Shown here: one piece after another, positions 1-10,005 of the stretch
How the letters are laid out: every line of letters begins with the position of its first letter
Position numbering within the stretch: position 1 is the stretch's first letter
From: Halomonas sp. ALS9
GTDB lineage: Bacteria > Pseudomonadota > Gammaproteobacteria > Pseudomonadales > Halomonadaceae
Length of the DNA: 64,000 bases
Assembly: GCF_001651035.1 (NCBI RefSeq)
Contig: NZ_LXRG01000201.1
Coordinates: 186,001 to 250,000, forward strand
Direction: 5' to 3'
Program-made: the position numbers and the translations under genes
Notes under the pieces: generated by a model
What the model was told of the DNA's origin: nothing
What the model saw: only the letters and a program-made list of their open reading frames with translations
Database searches by the model: none

Positions 1-1257
1 TTTATCGCGCTTCTCCATACAGAAGTCGACGTCAAAGTCGGGCATCGAGACACGTTCAGGGTTAAGAAAGCGCTCGAACAGCAGGTCGTAGCCAATCGGA
101 TCCAGATCGGTGATTTTTTGCGCGTAGGCCACCAGTGAACCGGCACCGGAACCGCGCCCGGGGCCCACTGGAACACTGTTGTCCTTGGCCCACTGGATAA
201 AGTCCATCACGATAAGAAAGTAGCCAGGGAACCCCATCTGGATAATAACGTTGAGCTCGAACTCCAGCCGGTCGCGGTAGCGCTGGTCGATTGCCTGATA
301 CTCTTCGCTGTCACGGGGGTAGCGCTCTGCGGGAAACAGAAAATCCAGCCGCTCGGTTAAACCGTCGTGGGAGACCTTGCGGAAGAACTCGTCCTGGGTC
401 ATACCTTCAGGAATGCCGAACTCGGGCAGGAAAATCTCGCCCAGGCGCACATCGACGCTGCAGCGCTCGGCGATCATCACGCTGTTTTCCAGCGCTTCGG
501 GAATATCGGCGAACAGTGCCGCCATCTCGTCGGGGCTTTTTAGGTACTGCTCTTCGGTATAGCGGCGCTCACGGCGAGGGTCATCCAGCGCTTTGCCTTC
601 GCCAATGGCCACGCGGGTTTCGTGGGCCCAATAATCTTCGCGCTCAAGAAAGCGCACGTCGTTGGTCGCCACCACAGGCGTGCCTGTCTCAATGGCCAGC
701 TTGACGCTGGCGTGAACGCAGGCCTCTTCCAGCGGGCGCCCGGTACGAATCAGCTCCAGGTAGAAGCGTTCGGGGAATGCCGCCTGCCACTCTTGCAGCA
801 GCACCCGGGCGTCCTGTTCGTGATCCGACAGTAAATGGCGGCCAATCTCACCTTCCCGCGCGCCGGAAAGCGCAATCAAGCCTTCGCTCTGTTCCAGCAC
901 CCACTGTTTATCGAGAATCGCACGCCCCTGACGTTGACCATGCGTCCAGCCTTTCGAGATCAACTCGGTCAGGTTGCGATAGCCAATATCGTTCATCGCC
1001 AGCAGCGTTAGCCGGTAAGGGTGGGACTCATCATGGGGATTTTGCAGCCATAAATCGCTGCCAATAATCGGTTTCAACCCCGCCCCCTGGGCAGCCTTGT
1101 AAAACTTTACCAGGCCAAACAGGTTGGTTTCATCGGTCAAGGCCAGCGCCGGCATCGCCCGTTCAGCCGTGGTGCTGACCAGCGATTTTAGCTTCACTAA
1201 GCCATCGACCAGGGAGTATTCACTGTGCAAACGTAAATGAACGAACGGAACCGTCAT
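1..1257 (-). CDS. dnaE: DNA polymerase III alpha subunit, N-terminal part (cut by window edge)
   Basis: This is the catalytic subunit of the replicative polymerase. The open frame runs 419 codons from ATG at 1257 to the left edge with no stop, so only the N-terminal third is present. It opens with the PHP-domain signature ([13 protein letters not shown] near residues 7-19) and continues through the PHP domain. The palm begins with [15 protein letters not shown] and the PDFDVDF motif at residues 406-412, which holds two of the three catalytic aspartates of the family. It lies 38 bp downstream of rnhB on the same strand, the usual lpxB-rnhB-dnaE order. The rest of the gene would lie to the left. 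Confidence 0.97.
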   Translation of the reverse strand, partial: MTVPFVHLRLHSEYSLVDGLVKLKSLVSTTAERAMPALALTDETNLFGLVKFYKAAQGAGLKPIIGSDLWLQNPHDESHPYRLTLLAMNDIGYRNLTELISKGWTHGQRQGRAILDKQWVLEQSEGLIALSGAREGEIGRHLLSDHEQDARVLLQEWQAAFPERFYLELIRTGRPLEEACVHASVKLAIETGTPVVATNDVRFLEREDYWAHETRVAIGEGKALDDPRRERRYTEEQYLKSPDEMAALFADIPEALENSVMIAERCSVDVRLGEIFLPEFGIPEGMTQDEFFRKVSHDGLTERLDFLFPAERYPRDSEEYQAIDQRYRDRLEFELNVIIQMGFPGYFLIVMDFIQWAKDNSVPVGPGRGSGAGSLVAYAQKITDLDPIGYDLLFERFLNPERVSMPDFDVDFCMEKRDK

Positions 1258-1295
1258 GGGACTCTCAGCAAAACGCTAGAAGAAGAAAAAGTACG

Positions 1296-1943
1296 TTAAA
1301 GCAGCGCCAGCTGACGCTGCACTGGCGCAAAGCTACGCCGATGTTCGGCCAGTGGCCCGTGAGCTGCAAGCGCCGCCAAATGCTCTTTGGTTGGGTAGCC
1401 CTTATGGCGCGCAAAACCATACTCAGGATAGCACTCATCCAGGGCAACCATCTGAGCATCGCGAGCGACTTTAGCTAAAATTGAGGCGGCGGCAATAGCG
1501 CAGTGACGTGAATCCCCCTTTACAACGGCCTGACCGGGCAATGGATGCCCAGGTAATTTATTGCCATCGACGAGTAGATATTCCGCCGCCGGTGCCAGCG
1601 CATCAACCGCCCGACGCATGGCTAAATGGGTGGCGTGGTAAATATTCAGCGCATCCACTTCGGCCGCGCTGGCTTCTGCCACAGCAAAGGCTAACGCCCG
1701 CTCACGAATCTGACTATCCAGCGCTTCTCGCTTGCGTGCAGTGAGTTTTTTAGAGTCGGTAAGACCGACAATGGGCTGAGCGGGGTCAAGAATCACCGCC
1801 GCGGCTACCACGCTGCCGATCAGCGGCCCACGCCCTACCTCATCAACTCCTGCCAGTCGCTCGCCGCTATAGGCAACCTCAAGGCTAGGAAAATCCTTAT
1901 GCCCAATAGACCATTGCTTACTCGCCCAATGCTCAATCGACAT
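1296..1943 (-). CDS. rnhB: Ribonuclease HII
   Basis: Endonuclease that cuts the RNA strand of RNA-DNA hybrids and nicks at ribonucleotides misincorporated in DNA. The 215-aa product carries [12 protein letters not shown] at residues 32-43, with the metal-binding Asp-Glu pair at 34-35, then [10 protein letters not shown] and [12 protein letters not shown], which supply the other acidic ligands, and KGYPTKEH. The ATG at 1943 gives the usual length and overlaps the 3' end of lpxB by 11 bp. A longer open frame upstream (to 2057) lies inside lpxB and is not conserved in style. Translational coupling to lpxB is likely. Confidence 0.96.
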   Translation of the reverse strand: MSIEHWASKQWSIGHKDFPSLEVAYSGERLAGVDEVGRGPLIGSVVAAAVILDPAQPIVGLTDSKKLTARKREALDSQIRERALAFAVAEASAAEVDALNIYHATHLAMRRAVDALAPAAEYLLVDGNKLPGHPLPGQAVVKGDSRHCAIAAASILAKVARDAQMVALDECYPEYGFARHKGYPTKEHLAALAAHGPLAEHRRSFAPVQRQLALL

Positions 1944-3108
1944 ACACTTCCTCCAACGGCTGACCCGCGGCCAACAGGCTAATCGCCTCGGCGGCGCGAT
2001 GGCTGGCGTTACGCTGGAGCGAAGCGTGCATCTCGGCAAAGCGGGTTTCCAAGGCATGGCGGCTTGTCTCGTCCGCCAGCATGGCGCTGAGCAGGTCAGT
2101 AATTGCCTCCGGTGAGGCGGCGTCTTGGATCAGTTCGGGCACCAGCGTTTCTTGGGCAATCAAGTTTGGCAATGAGACCCACTGGGTTTTCACCATTCGC
2201 TTGGCCAGCCAGTGGGTGGCCGGGGCCATCTTGTAAGCCACCAGCATGCTGCGATGGCACAGCATGGCTTCCAGCGCGGCGGTGCCAGAGGCCAGCAGTA
2301 CGATATCGCTGGCTACCATCGCCTCACGGGCCTGACCATCGAGCAGCGTCGTGCACTCGGCCAATTGCGGGTAGTTGGCCAGCAGCGCGTTAATTTCATG
2401 GCGGCGATCAGCGGTGGCCGCAGGAATAACCACGTGGAGCGCGGGGTGAAGCTGGCAGAGCTGTTGGGCGGCAGCAAGAAAGGTGTCGCCCAAAAAACGA
2501 ATTTCATTGGCCCGGGAACCGGGCAACAGCGCCAACACCTGGCGATCAGGTGCCAGTTCCAGCGCTTGGCGCGTGGCAACACGGTCATTTTCCAGCGCCA
2601 TTTCGTCGGCCAGGGGATGGCCCACAAAGGCGACAGGCACCCGGTGTTCACGATAGAAGGCAGCTTCAAACGGCAGCAGTGTCAGTATACCGTCGACCGA
2701 CTTGGCGATGCCCTTCACCCGCCCCTGGCGCCACGCCCATACAGAAGGACTCACGTAGTGGGCGGTGGTAATGCCCGCTTCGCGGAGCTGGCGCTCCAAG
2801 CCTAAATTGAAGTCCGGCGCATCGATACCCAGCATAATATCCGGCTGCCAGGCCAACGCTTCGGCTTTTAGGGTGCGCCGCACGCGGATCAGTTCGGGGA
2901 GGTGCTTGAGCACTTCAACCAGCCCCATTACCGCGAGGGTCTCTAACGGAAAGCGACTCTCCATGCCCTCCGCCTGCATGCGTGGCCCGCCGATACCACG
3001 AAATTCGACGTCGGGGTGGCGTGCTTTGAGTTCACGCATCAGCCCAGCGCCAAGAATATCGCCGGAGAGTTCTCCGGCCACGAGGTAGACGCGGTGCAGG
3101 GTCATCAT
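1933..3108 (-). CDS. lpxB: Lipid-A-disaccharide synthase
   Basis: Glycosyltransferase that condenses UDP-2,3-diacylglucosamine with lipid X to form the lipid A disaccharide. It is a peripheral inner-membrane enzyme. The 391-aa product starts with [18 protein letters not shown], the family N-terminus, followed by [12 protein letters not shown] and LPGSRANEI in the sugar-nucleotide half, and [12 protein letters not shown] near residue 275. Two adjacent ATG codons (3108 and 3105) are equally good starts. It sits 28 bp after lpxA and overlaps rnhB, in the bamA-ompH-lpxD-fabZ-lpxA-lpxB cluster that makes outer-membrane components. Confidence 0.97.
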   Translation of the reverse strand: MMTLHRVYLVAGELSGDILGAGLMRELKARHPDVEFRGIGGPRMQAEGMESRFPLETLAVMGLVEVLKHLPELIRVRRTLKAEALAWQPDIMLGIDAPDFNLGLERQLREAGITTAHYVSPSVWAWRQGRVKGIAKSVDGILTLLPFEAAFYREHRVPVAFVGHPLADEMALENDRVATRQALELAPDRQVLALLPGSRANEIRFLGDTFLAAAQQLCQLHPALHVVIPAATADRRHEINALLANYPQLAECTTLLDGQAREAMVASDIVLLASGTAALEAMLCHRSMLVAYKMAPATHWLAKRMVKTQWVSLPNLIAQETLVPELIQDAASPEAITDLLSAMLADETSRHALETRFAEMHASLQRNASHRAAEAISLLAAGQPLEEVYVD

Positions 3109-3136
3109 TGCAGGGTCACAGATGGCTTAACATGGG

Positions 3137-3904
3137 TTAGCGGGTGATGCCGCGGGTCGAACGCTCAATGGAGGCGGCAAAATGTTCGACTTCGGGTAGT
3201 TCAAAGCGGCTACGCATTTCGGCAAGCGCCTGTTCAGTGGTCAGCCCTTGGCGATAGACCATCTTATAGGCGGCGGTTAAAGCATTAATCGCTTCACGGC
3301 TAAAGCCTCGTCGCTTTAAGCCCACTAGATTCAGGCCACGCGCTTCGGCAGGGTTGCCATTAATCATGATATAGGCGGGCGTGTCTTTGGTGATAATCGA
3401 GCCACCACCGGCCATGGCGTGGTCGCCAAAATGGCAGAACTGATGGACCGCCGCCAAGCCGCCCAGAATGGCATGATCGCCAACCGTCACATGACCCGCC
3501 AGGGTGACCTGATTGGCCAGAATACAGTCGTTACCAATTACGCAGTCATGACCAACATGCACATAGGCCATAAACAGGTTGCGCGAACCAATGGTGGTTT
3601 CACTGCGATCCTGAACGGTGCCGCGGTGAATGGTGGCGCCTTCGCGGATGACGTTATCGTCGCCCATGACTAAACGCGTAGGTTCGCCTGCGTATTTTTT
3701 ATCCTGGCAATCTTCGCCTACCGAGGCAAACTGAAAGATACGCGTGCGCTCACCCAGTGTGGTGGGGCCTTTAACCACCACATGAGGGCCAATCACTGAG
3801 CCTGCGCCGATCGTGACGTCGCGACCAATGATGCTAAAAGGGCCAACCTCAACGTCGTCGGCAAGGTGCGCCGTCGGGTCGACCAGTGCAGTAGGATGTA
3901 TCAA
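3137..3904 (-). CDS. lpxA: UDP-N-acetylglucosamine O-acyltransferase (TTG start)
   Basis: Catalyses the first step of lipid A synthesis, transferring 3-hydroxyacyl from ACP to UDP-GlcNAc. The product is a left-handed beta-helix trimer built from hexapeptide repeats such as [13 protein letters not shown] and [13 protein letters not shown]. The HVGHD motif near residues 116-120 supplies the catalytic histidine. I choose the TTG at 3902-3904 (255 aa): it is preceded at normal distance by a strong GAGGAAGG ribosome site, it makes the protein begin with [11 protein letters not shown] like its relatives, and it shares bases with the fabZ stop (TTGA). A farther TTG at 3925 would place the ribosome site inside the gene. 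No ATG is available. Confidence 0.95.
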   Translation of the reverse strand: MIHPTALVDPTAHLADDVEVGPFSIIGRDVTIGAGSVIGPHVVVKGPTTLGERTRIFQFASVGEDCQDKKYAGEPTRLVMGDDNVIREGATIHRGTVQDRSETTIGSRNLFMAYVHVGHDCVIGNDCILANQVTLAGHVTVGDHAILGGLAAVHQFCHFGDHAMAGGGSIITKDTPAYIMINGNPAEARGLNLVGLKRRGFSREAINALTAAYKMVYRQGLTTEQALAEMRSRFELPEVEHFAASIERSTRGITR

Positions 3905-4344
3905 GCCACCTTCCTCTCGGCACAAATAATTTCCGCTTCGCAGGCCAGCTCACCGTCAACCGTGGCTCGGCATGCAAATTTCCAAATACCGCGCTTACCT
4001 TTAATCACGTCGGCCTGTAAAGTGAGCTTGTCACCCGGCATTACCGGGCGTTTAAAACGCACTTTGTCACTGCCGACCAGGTAGTAGACATAGCCATCAG
4101 CCGGTAGTTTATTGACCGTTTTAAAGCCGAGAATACCGCATACCTGGGCCAATGCCTCAATCACCAGCACGCCGGGCATAATCGGGTGATGCGGAAAATG
4201 GCCGTTAAAAAACGGCTCATTGATGCTGACATTCTTGTACGCAACGATGGATTCACCGATGGCTAGTTCCGTTACTCGATCCACCAGCAAAAAAGGGTAG
4301 CGGTGGGGCAAGTACTCGCGAATTTCATTGATATCCATAACCAT
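3901..4344 (-). CDS. fabZ: 3-hydroxyacyl-[acyl-carrier-protein] dehydratase FabZ
   Basis: Dehydrates 3-hydroxyacyl-ACP in fatty-acid elongation and competes with LpxA/LpxD for hydroxyacyl-ACP. The 147-aa hot-dog protein shows [14 protein letters not shown] at residues 11-24 and [20 protein letters not shown], where His49 and Glu63 match the catalytic pair. The ATG at 4344 follows AGAGGT at a reasonable distance; the ATG at 4338, two codons on, is an alternative. A longer frame to 4401 has no family support. The stop overlaps the lpxA start by 4 bp, so the two are probably translationally coupled. Confidence 0.97.
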   Translation of the reverse strand: MVMDINEIREYLPHRYPFLLVDRVTELAIGESIVAYKNVSINEPFFNGHFPHHPIMPGVLVIEALAQVCGILGFKTVNKLPADGYVYYLVGSDKVRFKRPVMPGDKLTLQADVIKGKRGIWKFACRATVDGELACEAEIICAERKVA

Positions 4345-4493
4345 CGTAGCGACCTCTAAAATAACAAAACACCTGATGTACTCCTGAAGAGCGTCAGGCA
4401 AATACCAGCACGTCCGCTGATTAAAAGGCTGGGATTATACCCCGCGGCCATCTAAGCTCAAAACAGCAGCGGGTAAATTTCATTCAGCACTTA

Positions 4494-5528
4494 TTAATCA
4501 CGTTGCTTCTTTTCCAACCGTGCCAATCGCTTAGCGATATCATCAAGCTGTTTAAAACGCACCGCGTTTTTACGCCATTGGGTATTGGCCATGGCGCCAG
4601 TACCAGAGGAATAGACCCCCGGCTCATGGATTGAGTTAGTCACTAAGCTCATACCCGTTACCTGAACACCATCGCAGATGGTCAGATGGCCAGACAAACC
4701 CACGCCGCCACCCAGCATGCAGTGCTTGCCTACTTTGGTAGAGCCTGCAATACCCACACAGCCCGCTAAGGCGCTGTGGTCGCCAATGATGACGTTATGG
4801 GCAATTTGTACCTGACTATCAATTTTGACGTCATCTCCAATCACCGTATCGCCCAGCGCGCCACGATCAATGCTGGAGCAACTGCCCACTTCCACGTCAT
4901 CACCCAATACAACGCCACCTAACTGGGCAATTTTATGCCACCCAGCACCGTCGTGGGCAAAGCCAAAGCCGTCGCCGCCAATCACACAGCCGCTTTGCAG
5001 AACTGCCCGTTTGCCAACCACCACGCCGTGACACACAGTGACATTGGCATGCAGACGCGTTGCATCACCAATAATGCTATCGGCCCCCACCACACTCCCT
5101 GCTCCAATCACTACGCGGTCACCCAGCACCACACCCGCTTCAATCACAGCATGCGCTTGAATGCAGACATCGGCGCCTAGCTTAGCGTCTTCCGCCACTA
5201 CCGCCGTGGGATGAATACCGACGACGTCGCGGGCAGGCAATGGGTCAAACAGCTGCGATAACTTGGCATAGCCCAAGTAAGGGTTATCGATTTCCAGACG
5301 CGCTACCGGGCAGTGTTTACCATGCTCAGGATGCAACAATACCGCTGCAGCCTTGGTCGACGCCAAATCTTTCAGATAGGCGCGATTGGCCAGGAAAGCG
5401 ACTTGATCCGGCCGCGCCTCTTTTAGCGTCGCCAAGCCACGTATCGGCTGCTGGGCATTACCGCTAACGGCAATGCCCAATTGGCGCGCAATGTCTGCGA
5501 GGGTTAGGTGATGAGAAGCGTGCGTCAT
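4494..5528 (-). CDS. lpxD: UDP-3-O-(3-hydroxyacyl)glucosamine N-acyltransferase
   Basis: Third enzyme of lipid A synthesis; it adds the amide-linked hydroxyacyl chain. The 344-aa length is close to the E. coli protein. An N-terminal uridine-binding domain (about residues 1-100, with LADIARQLG and VAFLANRAYL) precedes a long hexapeptide-repeat beta helix. GCVIGGDGFGFA and VQIAHNVIIGDHSALAG contain the conserved family segments and the candidate catalytic histidine. The C-terminal helix ends RLARLEKKQRD. It lies between ompH and fabZ; the 149-bp gap to the chosen fabZ start contains no obvious terminator. Confidence 0.97.
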   Translation of the reverse strand: MTHASHHLTLADIARQLGIAVSGNAQQPIRGLATLKEARPDQVAFLANRAYLKDLASTKAAAVLLHPEHGKHCPVARLEIDNPYLGYAKLSQLFDPLPARDVVGIHPTAVVAEDAKLGADVCIQAHAVIEAGVVLGDRVVIGAGSVVGADSIIGDATRLHANVTVCHGVVVGKRAVLQSGCVIGGDGFGFAHDGAGWHKIAQLGGVVLGDDVEVGSCSSIDRGALGDTVIGDDVKIDSQVQIAHNVIIGDHSALAGCVGIAGSTKVGKHCMLGGGVGLSGHLTICDGVQVTGMSLVTNSIHEPGVYSSGTGAMANTQWRKNAVRFKQLDDIAKRLARLEKKQRD

Positions 5529-5581
5529 GGGAGCCCAGGGAAGCTTTGGTGTGACCAGGCCACACCATTCATCGTTTAAAT

Positions 5582-6082
5582 TTAGTTCAAGGTATCAAAA
5601 ATCTGTGTGACTTCGTCGGTCACATTAGGCAGATCCACCCCGGAGTGCAGTACGCCCTGGGGCTCAACCAGTACATCAATACCGTGACGTTCCAGCACCT
5701 GTGCGACGGCTTGTTCCAATTTTGGTTCAGCGCTTTCTAAAAACTGTTGCTCAGAGCGCTGCTGGGCCTGAATAACTTCCCGGCGGAGCTGCTCAAAACG
5801 ACCGCCCTTTTCTTGTAGTTCGCTAATCAGCGTCTCACGCTGAGACTGGGCCATGGTCTCGCCTTCGTTCTGCAAGCGCTGCTGTAATTGCTGTAACTCA
5901 TTACCCAGGTTCTGCGCTTCACGCTGCTGATTGCCGATCTGTCCTTCCAGGCTGCTCATTGAGGCCTGGGCGGATTGGGTATTCATCAATGCTGCTCGCC
6001 AGTCCAACACGGCTACTTCTGCCGCGTGAGCGGGCAAAATCATCGCGCCCAACAGGCATACCACCGCTGTTAGTCTACGCAT
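5582..6082 (-). CDS. skp: OmpH/Skp-family periplasmic chaperone
   Basis: Periplasmic holdase that keeps unfolded outer-membrane proteins soluble on the way to the BAM complex. The 166-aa product has a short signal peptide (MRRLTAVVCLLGAMILPAHA, cleavage after AHA) and the family start AEVAVLDWRAALMNTQSAQ. A long Gln/Glu-rich coiled coil follows (about residues 40-120) and a small C-terminal beta segment. It sits 58 bp downstream of bamA, its functional partner, as in most gammaproteobacteria. The symbol ompH is also used. Confidence 0.93.
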   Translation of the reverse strand: MRRLTAVVCLLGAMILPAHAAEVAVLDWRAALMNTQSAQASMSSLEGQIGNQQREAQNLGNELQQLQQRLQNEGETMAQSQRETLISELQEKGGRFEQLRREVIQAQQRSEQQFLESAEPKLEQAVAQVLERHGIDVLVEPQGVLHSGVDLPNVTDEVTQIFDTLN

Positions 6083-6140
6083 CCTATTATCTCCTTAGGT
6101 CACGCTAGCGCGCGCCGCCATGGCACGCGGTCTAGCAAAA

Positions 6141-8492
6141 TTAGAACGATTGGCCGAGTGAGAACTGGAAGAACTGGGTGTCGTCACCGCTCTCATCGTT
6201 CAATGGTTCAGCAACGCTGAAGGTCAGCGGGCCCACCGGTGTTAGCCAAGAAAGGCCGATACCGGCACTGTAGCGCAAATCGCCTAGATCAACGCCGGAG
6301 TTACACTGCTGGCGCCCTGCGTCTTCCGCGAGCACATCGTAGCAAGAGGTCAGGAAGGTATTACCACCATCCAGAAACAGCGATGTTTGCAGCGCGCGCT
6401 GATCTTCAACAAAGGGCAGCGGGAAGATGATCTCGGCGCTACCTTCTATTGAAACGTTACCTCCCAGGGTACGGTCACGACCGCCCTCTGTTGCTGGCGT
6501 AGTGCGCTGCCCAAGCGTATTGGAGGTGAAACCACGCACTGAGCCAAGACCGCCCGCATAGAAGTTTTCATAGAAGGGGAATGGATCGCTGCCGCCCAGC
6601 GTATCGGCATAGCCGACGTTGCCCGTAAATTTGAACGCCCAGGACTCGTCATCGTTAATCGGGAAGAGTTGTTGAGCTCGCGCGCGCAGCTTGTAGTACT
6701 CCGAATCACTGCCCGGCACGCCAGTTTCCAGTGATAAGCGCTGATAGTTGCCATCGGTCGGCATAATACCGCGGTTAAGATTATTGCGTGTCCAGCTAGC
6801 GGTCAGCTTCAAACTTTGCGCATCTTCGCCTTGATCTTCCACATAGCGACGAATTTCTGAGGCCGTGTCGAAGTAGGTTTTCACCGTCAGGTCTTCAACG
6901 CTGGCACCGAAGTTAAGCCGCGACAGCTCACTGACGGGGTAACCGAAGTTGATACCGGCACCGTAGGCGTCCGTCGAGAAGGTCGAAATATCCGAATCGG
7001 CATAGTCAGTTTCGCGGTAGAACAGATTATAACCGCGAGAAATCCCATCCAGCGTCCAGTAGGGGTCAGTGAAGCCAAAGTTCACACTGGTAAAGGTGTC
7101 GCTGCGCTGAGCACCCACATTGACCCGGTTACCCGTACCCAAGAAGTTGTTTTGCGACAAGCCAACGCCGTAAATAACACCGGCACTCTGGGAGAAACCA
7201 ACGCTCGCAGAGACTGAACCAGAGGGCTGCTCTTCGACATTATAAGTAACGTCGAGTAAATCTGGTTCGCCAGGCACAGGCTGGGTATCTACCTCTACTT
7301 GGCTAAAGAAGCCTAGTCGTTCAAGACGCTGACGCGATTGAGTAATAGCTTCGGTGGAAGCCGGTGCGCCCTCCAACTGGATCATTTCACGACGTAGTAC
7401 TTCATCTTGAGTTGTCGTATTACCGTAGAACTCGATACGACGTACGTAGGCGCGTTCACCAGGATTGACAGCAATGACCAGATCGACCGTTTCGCCATCT
7501 TCTGCCATTTCAGGTACGCCCTGAATATCAGCAAAGGCGAAACCCTCAGCACCTAAACGTTGGCGTAGCGCTTCCGTAGAGTTATTGACATCACCGCGAG
7601 AGAAAATCTCCCCCTCTTTGACGGTGAGCAGTTGGCGGGCTTCATTTTCACTGATCTGTAAATCACCCGCGAAACGAATATTGCCAACCCGATACTGGGT
7701 ACCCTCATCGACATTGAGGGTAATAAAGATCTCGGATTTTTCCGGGCCGATTGACACCTGGGTCGACGTCACATCGAAGTTGACGTAGCCGCGATCCAAG
7801 TAGAACGAGCGCAGCCGCTCAATATCGCCTGACAGTGCTTCACGGGAGTACTCGTCGCTAGAGAACCAGCCAAAAATCCGCCCAGGCCGATCATTTAGCT
7901 CAAACACACCTCGCAGCGTTTCATCATCGAAGGCTTCGTTACCAACGATATTGATCTGGCGAATCTTAGCCACTTCACCTTCGTTAATATTGATATTGAC
8001 CTGCACCCGGCCCTCATCAACCTCTTCAACTTCGGTATTGATACTGGCGCTGTAGCGGCCCTGGGACTGATAAACGCCTTCCAGTTCACGCTGAATTTCT
8101 TCCAGCGTGGAGAGTTCCAGTACCTGGCCTTCTGAGAGCCCTGATTCCCGCAAACCATTGCGCAAATCTTCTTCGGATATCTGATCGTTGCCACTGATCT
8201 GTAGCCGCGCAATGGTGGGACGCTCGACGACCTGAATAACCAGTACATCACCTTCGCGTGCCAGGGAGACATCGTCAAAGAGCCCTGTGGCAAATAAGTC
8301 ACGGGCAGCGGCGGCCAACTGCGCCTCGCTGACGCGCTCATTGGCACTCACCGGAAATGCATTGAAGACCGAGGCGGCAGATACCCGCTGCAGTCCTTCC
8401 ACTCGAATGTCAGAAACATCAAAGGATTGTGCTTGGGCGCCGCTGGCGCCTGCCAGCAAGAGTGCCGCCATTCCAAGGGTCTTGATTTTCAT
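6141..8492 (-). CDS. bamA: Outer-membrane protein assembly factor BamA
   Basis: Essential Omp85 protein that inserts beta-barrel proteins into the outer membrane. The 783-aa protein has a signal peptide ending AQAQ near residue 22, five POTRA modules (about residues 24-420, each opening with a strand such as VSDIRVEGLQRV or VRRIEFYGN), and a 16-strand barrel. GSVRGFTSNTLG holds the invariant VRGF motif of loop 6. The C-terminus ends in phenylalanine (FFQFSLGQSF), as expected for a barrel recognition signal. It lies downstream of rseP, the sigma-E protease that responds to barrel-assembly stress. Confidence 0.98.
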   Translation of the reverse strand: MKIKTLGMAALLLAGASGAQAQSFDVSDIRVEGLQRVSAASVFNAFPVSANERVSEAQLAAAARDLFATGLFDDVSLAREGDVLVIQVVERPTIARLQISGNDQISEEDLRNGLRESGLSEGQVLELSTLEEIQRELEGVYQSQGRYSASINTEVEEVDEGRVQVNININEGEVAKIRQINIVGNEAFDDETLRGVFELNDRPGRIFGWFSSDEYSREALSGDIERLRSFYLDRGYVNFDVTSTQVSIGPEKSEIFITLNVDEGTQYRVGNIRFAGDLQISENEARQLLTVKEGEIFSRGDVNNSTEALRQRLGAEGFAFADIQGVPEMAEDGETVDLVIAVNPGERAYVRRIEFYGNTTTQDEVLRREMIQLEGAPASTEAITQSRQRLERLGFFSQVEVDTQPVPGEPDLLDVTYNVEEQPSGSVSASVGFSQSAGVIYGVGLSQNNFLGTGNRVNVGAQRSDTFTSVNFGFTDPYWTLDGISRGYNLFYRETDYADSDISTFSTDAYGAGINFGYPVSELSRLNFGASVEDLTVKTYFDTASEIRRYVEDQGEDAQSLKLTASWTRNNLNRGIMPTDGNYQRLSLETGVPGSDSEYYKLRARAQQLFPINDDESWAFKFTGNVGYADTLGGSDPFPFYENFYAGGLGSVRGFTSNTLGQRTTPATEGGRDRTLGGNVSIEGSAEIIFPLPFVEDQRALQTSLFLDGGNTFLTSCYDVLAEDAGRQQCNSGVDLGDLRYSAGIGLSWLTPVGPLTFSVAEPLNDESGDDTQFFQFSLGQSF

Positions 8493-8592
8493 GCAGTCAA
8501 TTCGCTCGCGTTGGTCTGCCTATCATTCCAGAAAGGCACCATATACATTTGTGCAGGCAGATGACAAGGCATCCTGCGCGCTACACGCGTCA

Positions 8593-9957
8593 TTACCACA
8601 GGCGCATCAGATCAAAATAGAGGGCCATCAACATCAGGGTGCCGACCATGGCAAGCCCAATGCGTAATCCTACAGCTTGGGTTTTCTCAGATACTGGTCG
8701 TCCACGCACGACCTCCATAAAATAATAGAGCAAGTGGCCACCATCGAGCACCGGGATAGGTAGTAAGTTCAGCACCCCAAGGCTGATAGAAAGATACGCT
8801 AGAAAACCAATAAACGCTTCCATCCCAGCACGGGCTGAATCACCAGAAACTTGCGCAATGGTAATCGGCCCAGACAAATTGGAAGGCGAGATAAGCCCCA
8901 CAAACATTTTGCGTATGGCATCTAAGGTTAAAAGCGTCATCGCCCCAGTGCGCGAAACAGCTTGGCCTATCGCTTCGATCGGACCATAGCGAATTTCACG
9001 CTGAAACTCTTCCGGCCATTCAATTTGTTCTGCCCCAGCGCCGATATAGCCAATTTCAACCCCAGTTTCCAAGCGGTTACGCCCAGGGGTTAAATCAACA
9101 CTTGTCTGCTCGCCGTTACGTTCATAGGTGAGCTGCAGCGTTTCACCTGGACTACTTCGCACCATGTTGACGAAGTGCATCCAATCATCCACTGGTTCGC
9201 CATTAACCGCCACCATCCTATCACCAGCTTCTAGGCCTGCTTGTTCTGCAGCCTCCCCATTCACTACTTGGCCTAAAACAGCCGGGAATTCCGGCTGCCA
9301 TGGGGTAATGCCTAGTGTTTGCAGCGGCTGTGGTGGGTCTTGACGAACCAAATAATCCGTCACCGATAACCCAAATCGCTGCGGGTCGCTCGCGCCTTCA
9401 GGGCGGGCGTCGATATCCAACTCTCCGCTGAAGCCAATAATCGACACCAGCTTTAGATTAACATCTTCCCAAGAGCGCATCTCATCGCCTTGAATGGCGA
9501 CAATTTCATCACCATTGGCAAGTCCGGCCTCGGCAGCTGGAGAGTCAGGTGCAACGCTGCCCACCATCGGCGACACCACCGTGGTACCCGCCACAAACAG
9601 CGCCCAGTAAGCCACTATTGCCAGTAAGAAGTTGGCGATAGGGCCCGCTGCTACAATCGCAATGCGTTGCCAAACGGTCTTGCGGTTAAACGCCTGGTCA
9701 AGCTGCTCTTCCGGCACCGGTGCCTCACGCTCATCGAGCATTTTGACATAGCCGCCCAGGGGAATAGCGGCTATGGCAAACTCAGTGCCCTGGCGATCAA
9801 CCCGCGACCATAGCGGCTTGCCAAAGCCCACCGAAAAGCGCAGCACTTTGACGCCACAGCGCCTTGCCACCCAAAAGTGACCAAACTCATGGAACGTAAC
9901 TAACAGGCCCAACACCACAATGACCGCTAAAATGTTCTGTATTAGGCCCACACTCAC
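8593..9957 (-). CDS. rseP: Site-2 zinc metalloprotease RseP
   Basis: Intramembrane protease that cuts anti-sigma factor RseA during envelope stress. The 454-aa product has HEFGH at residues 23-27 in the first membrane segment (two zinc-binding histidines and catalytic Glu), two PDZ domains in the periplasmic part (about residues 115-200 and 205-290, with GLANGDEIVAIQG and GLEAGDRMVAVNG), and the third zinc ligand in LLPIPVLDGGHLLYY near residue 400. It lies between dxr and bamA with a 48-bp gap to dxr and a 100-bp gap to bamA. Confidence 0.97.
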   Translation of the reverse strand: MSVGLIQNILAVIVVLGLLVTFHEFGHFWVARRCGVKVLRFSVGFGKPLWSRVDRQGTEFAIAAIPLGGYVKMLDEREAPVPEEQLDQAFNRKTVWQRIAIVAAGPIANFLLAIVAYWALFVAGTTVVSPMVGSVAPDSPAAEAGLANGDEIVAIQGDEMRSWEDVNLKLVSIIGFSGELDIDARPEGASDPQRFGLSVTDYLVRQDPPQPLQTLGITPWQPEFPAVLGQVVNGEAAEQAGLEAGDRMVAVNGEPVDDWMHFVNMVRSSPGETLQLTYERNGEQTSVDLTPGRNRLETGVEIGYIGAGAEQIEWPEEFQREIRYGPIEAIGQAVSRTGAMTLLTLDAIRKMFVGLISPSNLSGPITIAQVSGDSARAGMEAFIGFLAYLSISLGVLNLLPIPVLDGGHLLYYFMEVVRGRPVSEKTQAVGLRIGLAMVGTLMLMALYFDLMRLW

Positions 9958-10005
9958 TCCTTAACGCCCCGCACTCGCGACCAGCTCAGCGAATGCTTAA
10001 GCGGA

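Noticed and set aside
291..1067. Several plus-strand frames at the left edge
   Set aside because: The minus strand carries an uninterrupted, motif-rich dnaE frame to the edge; these are its shadows.
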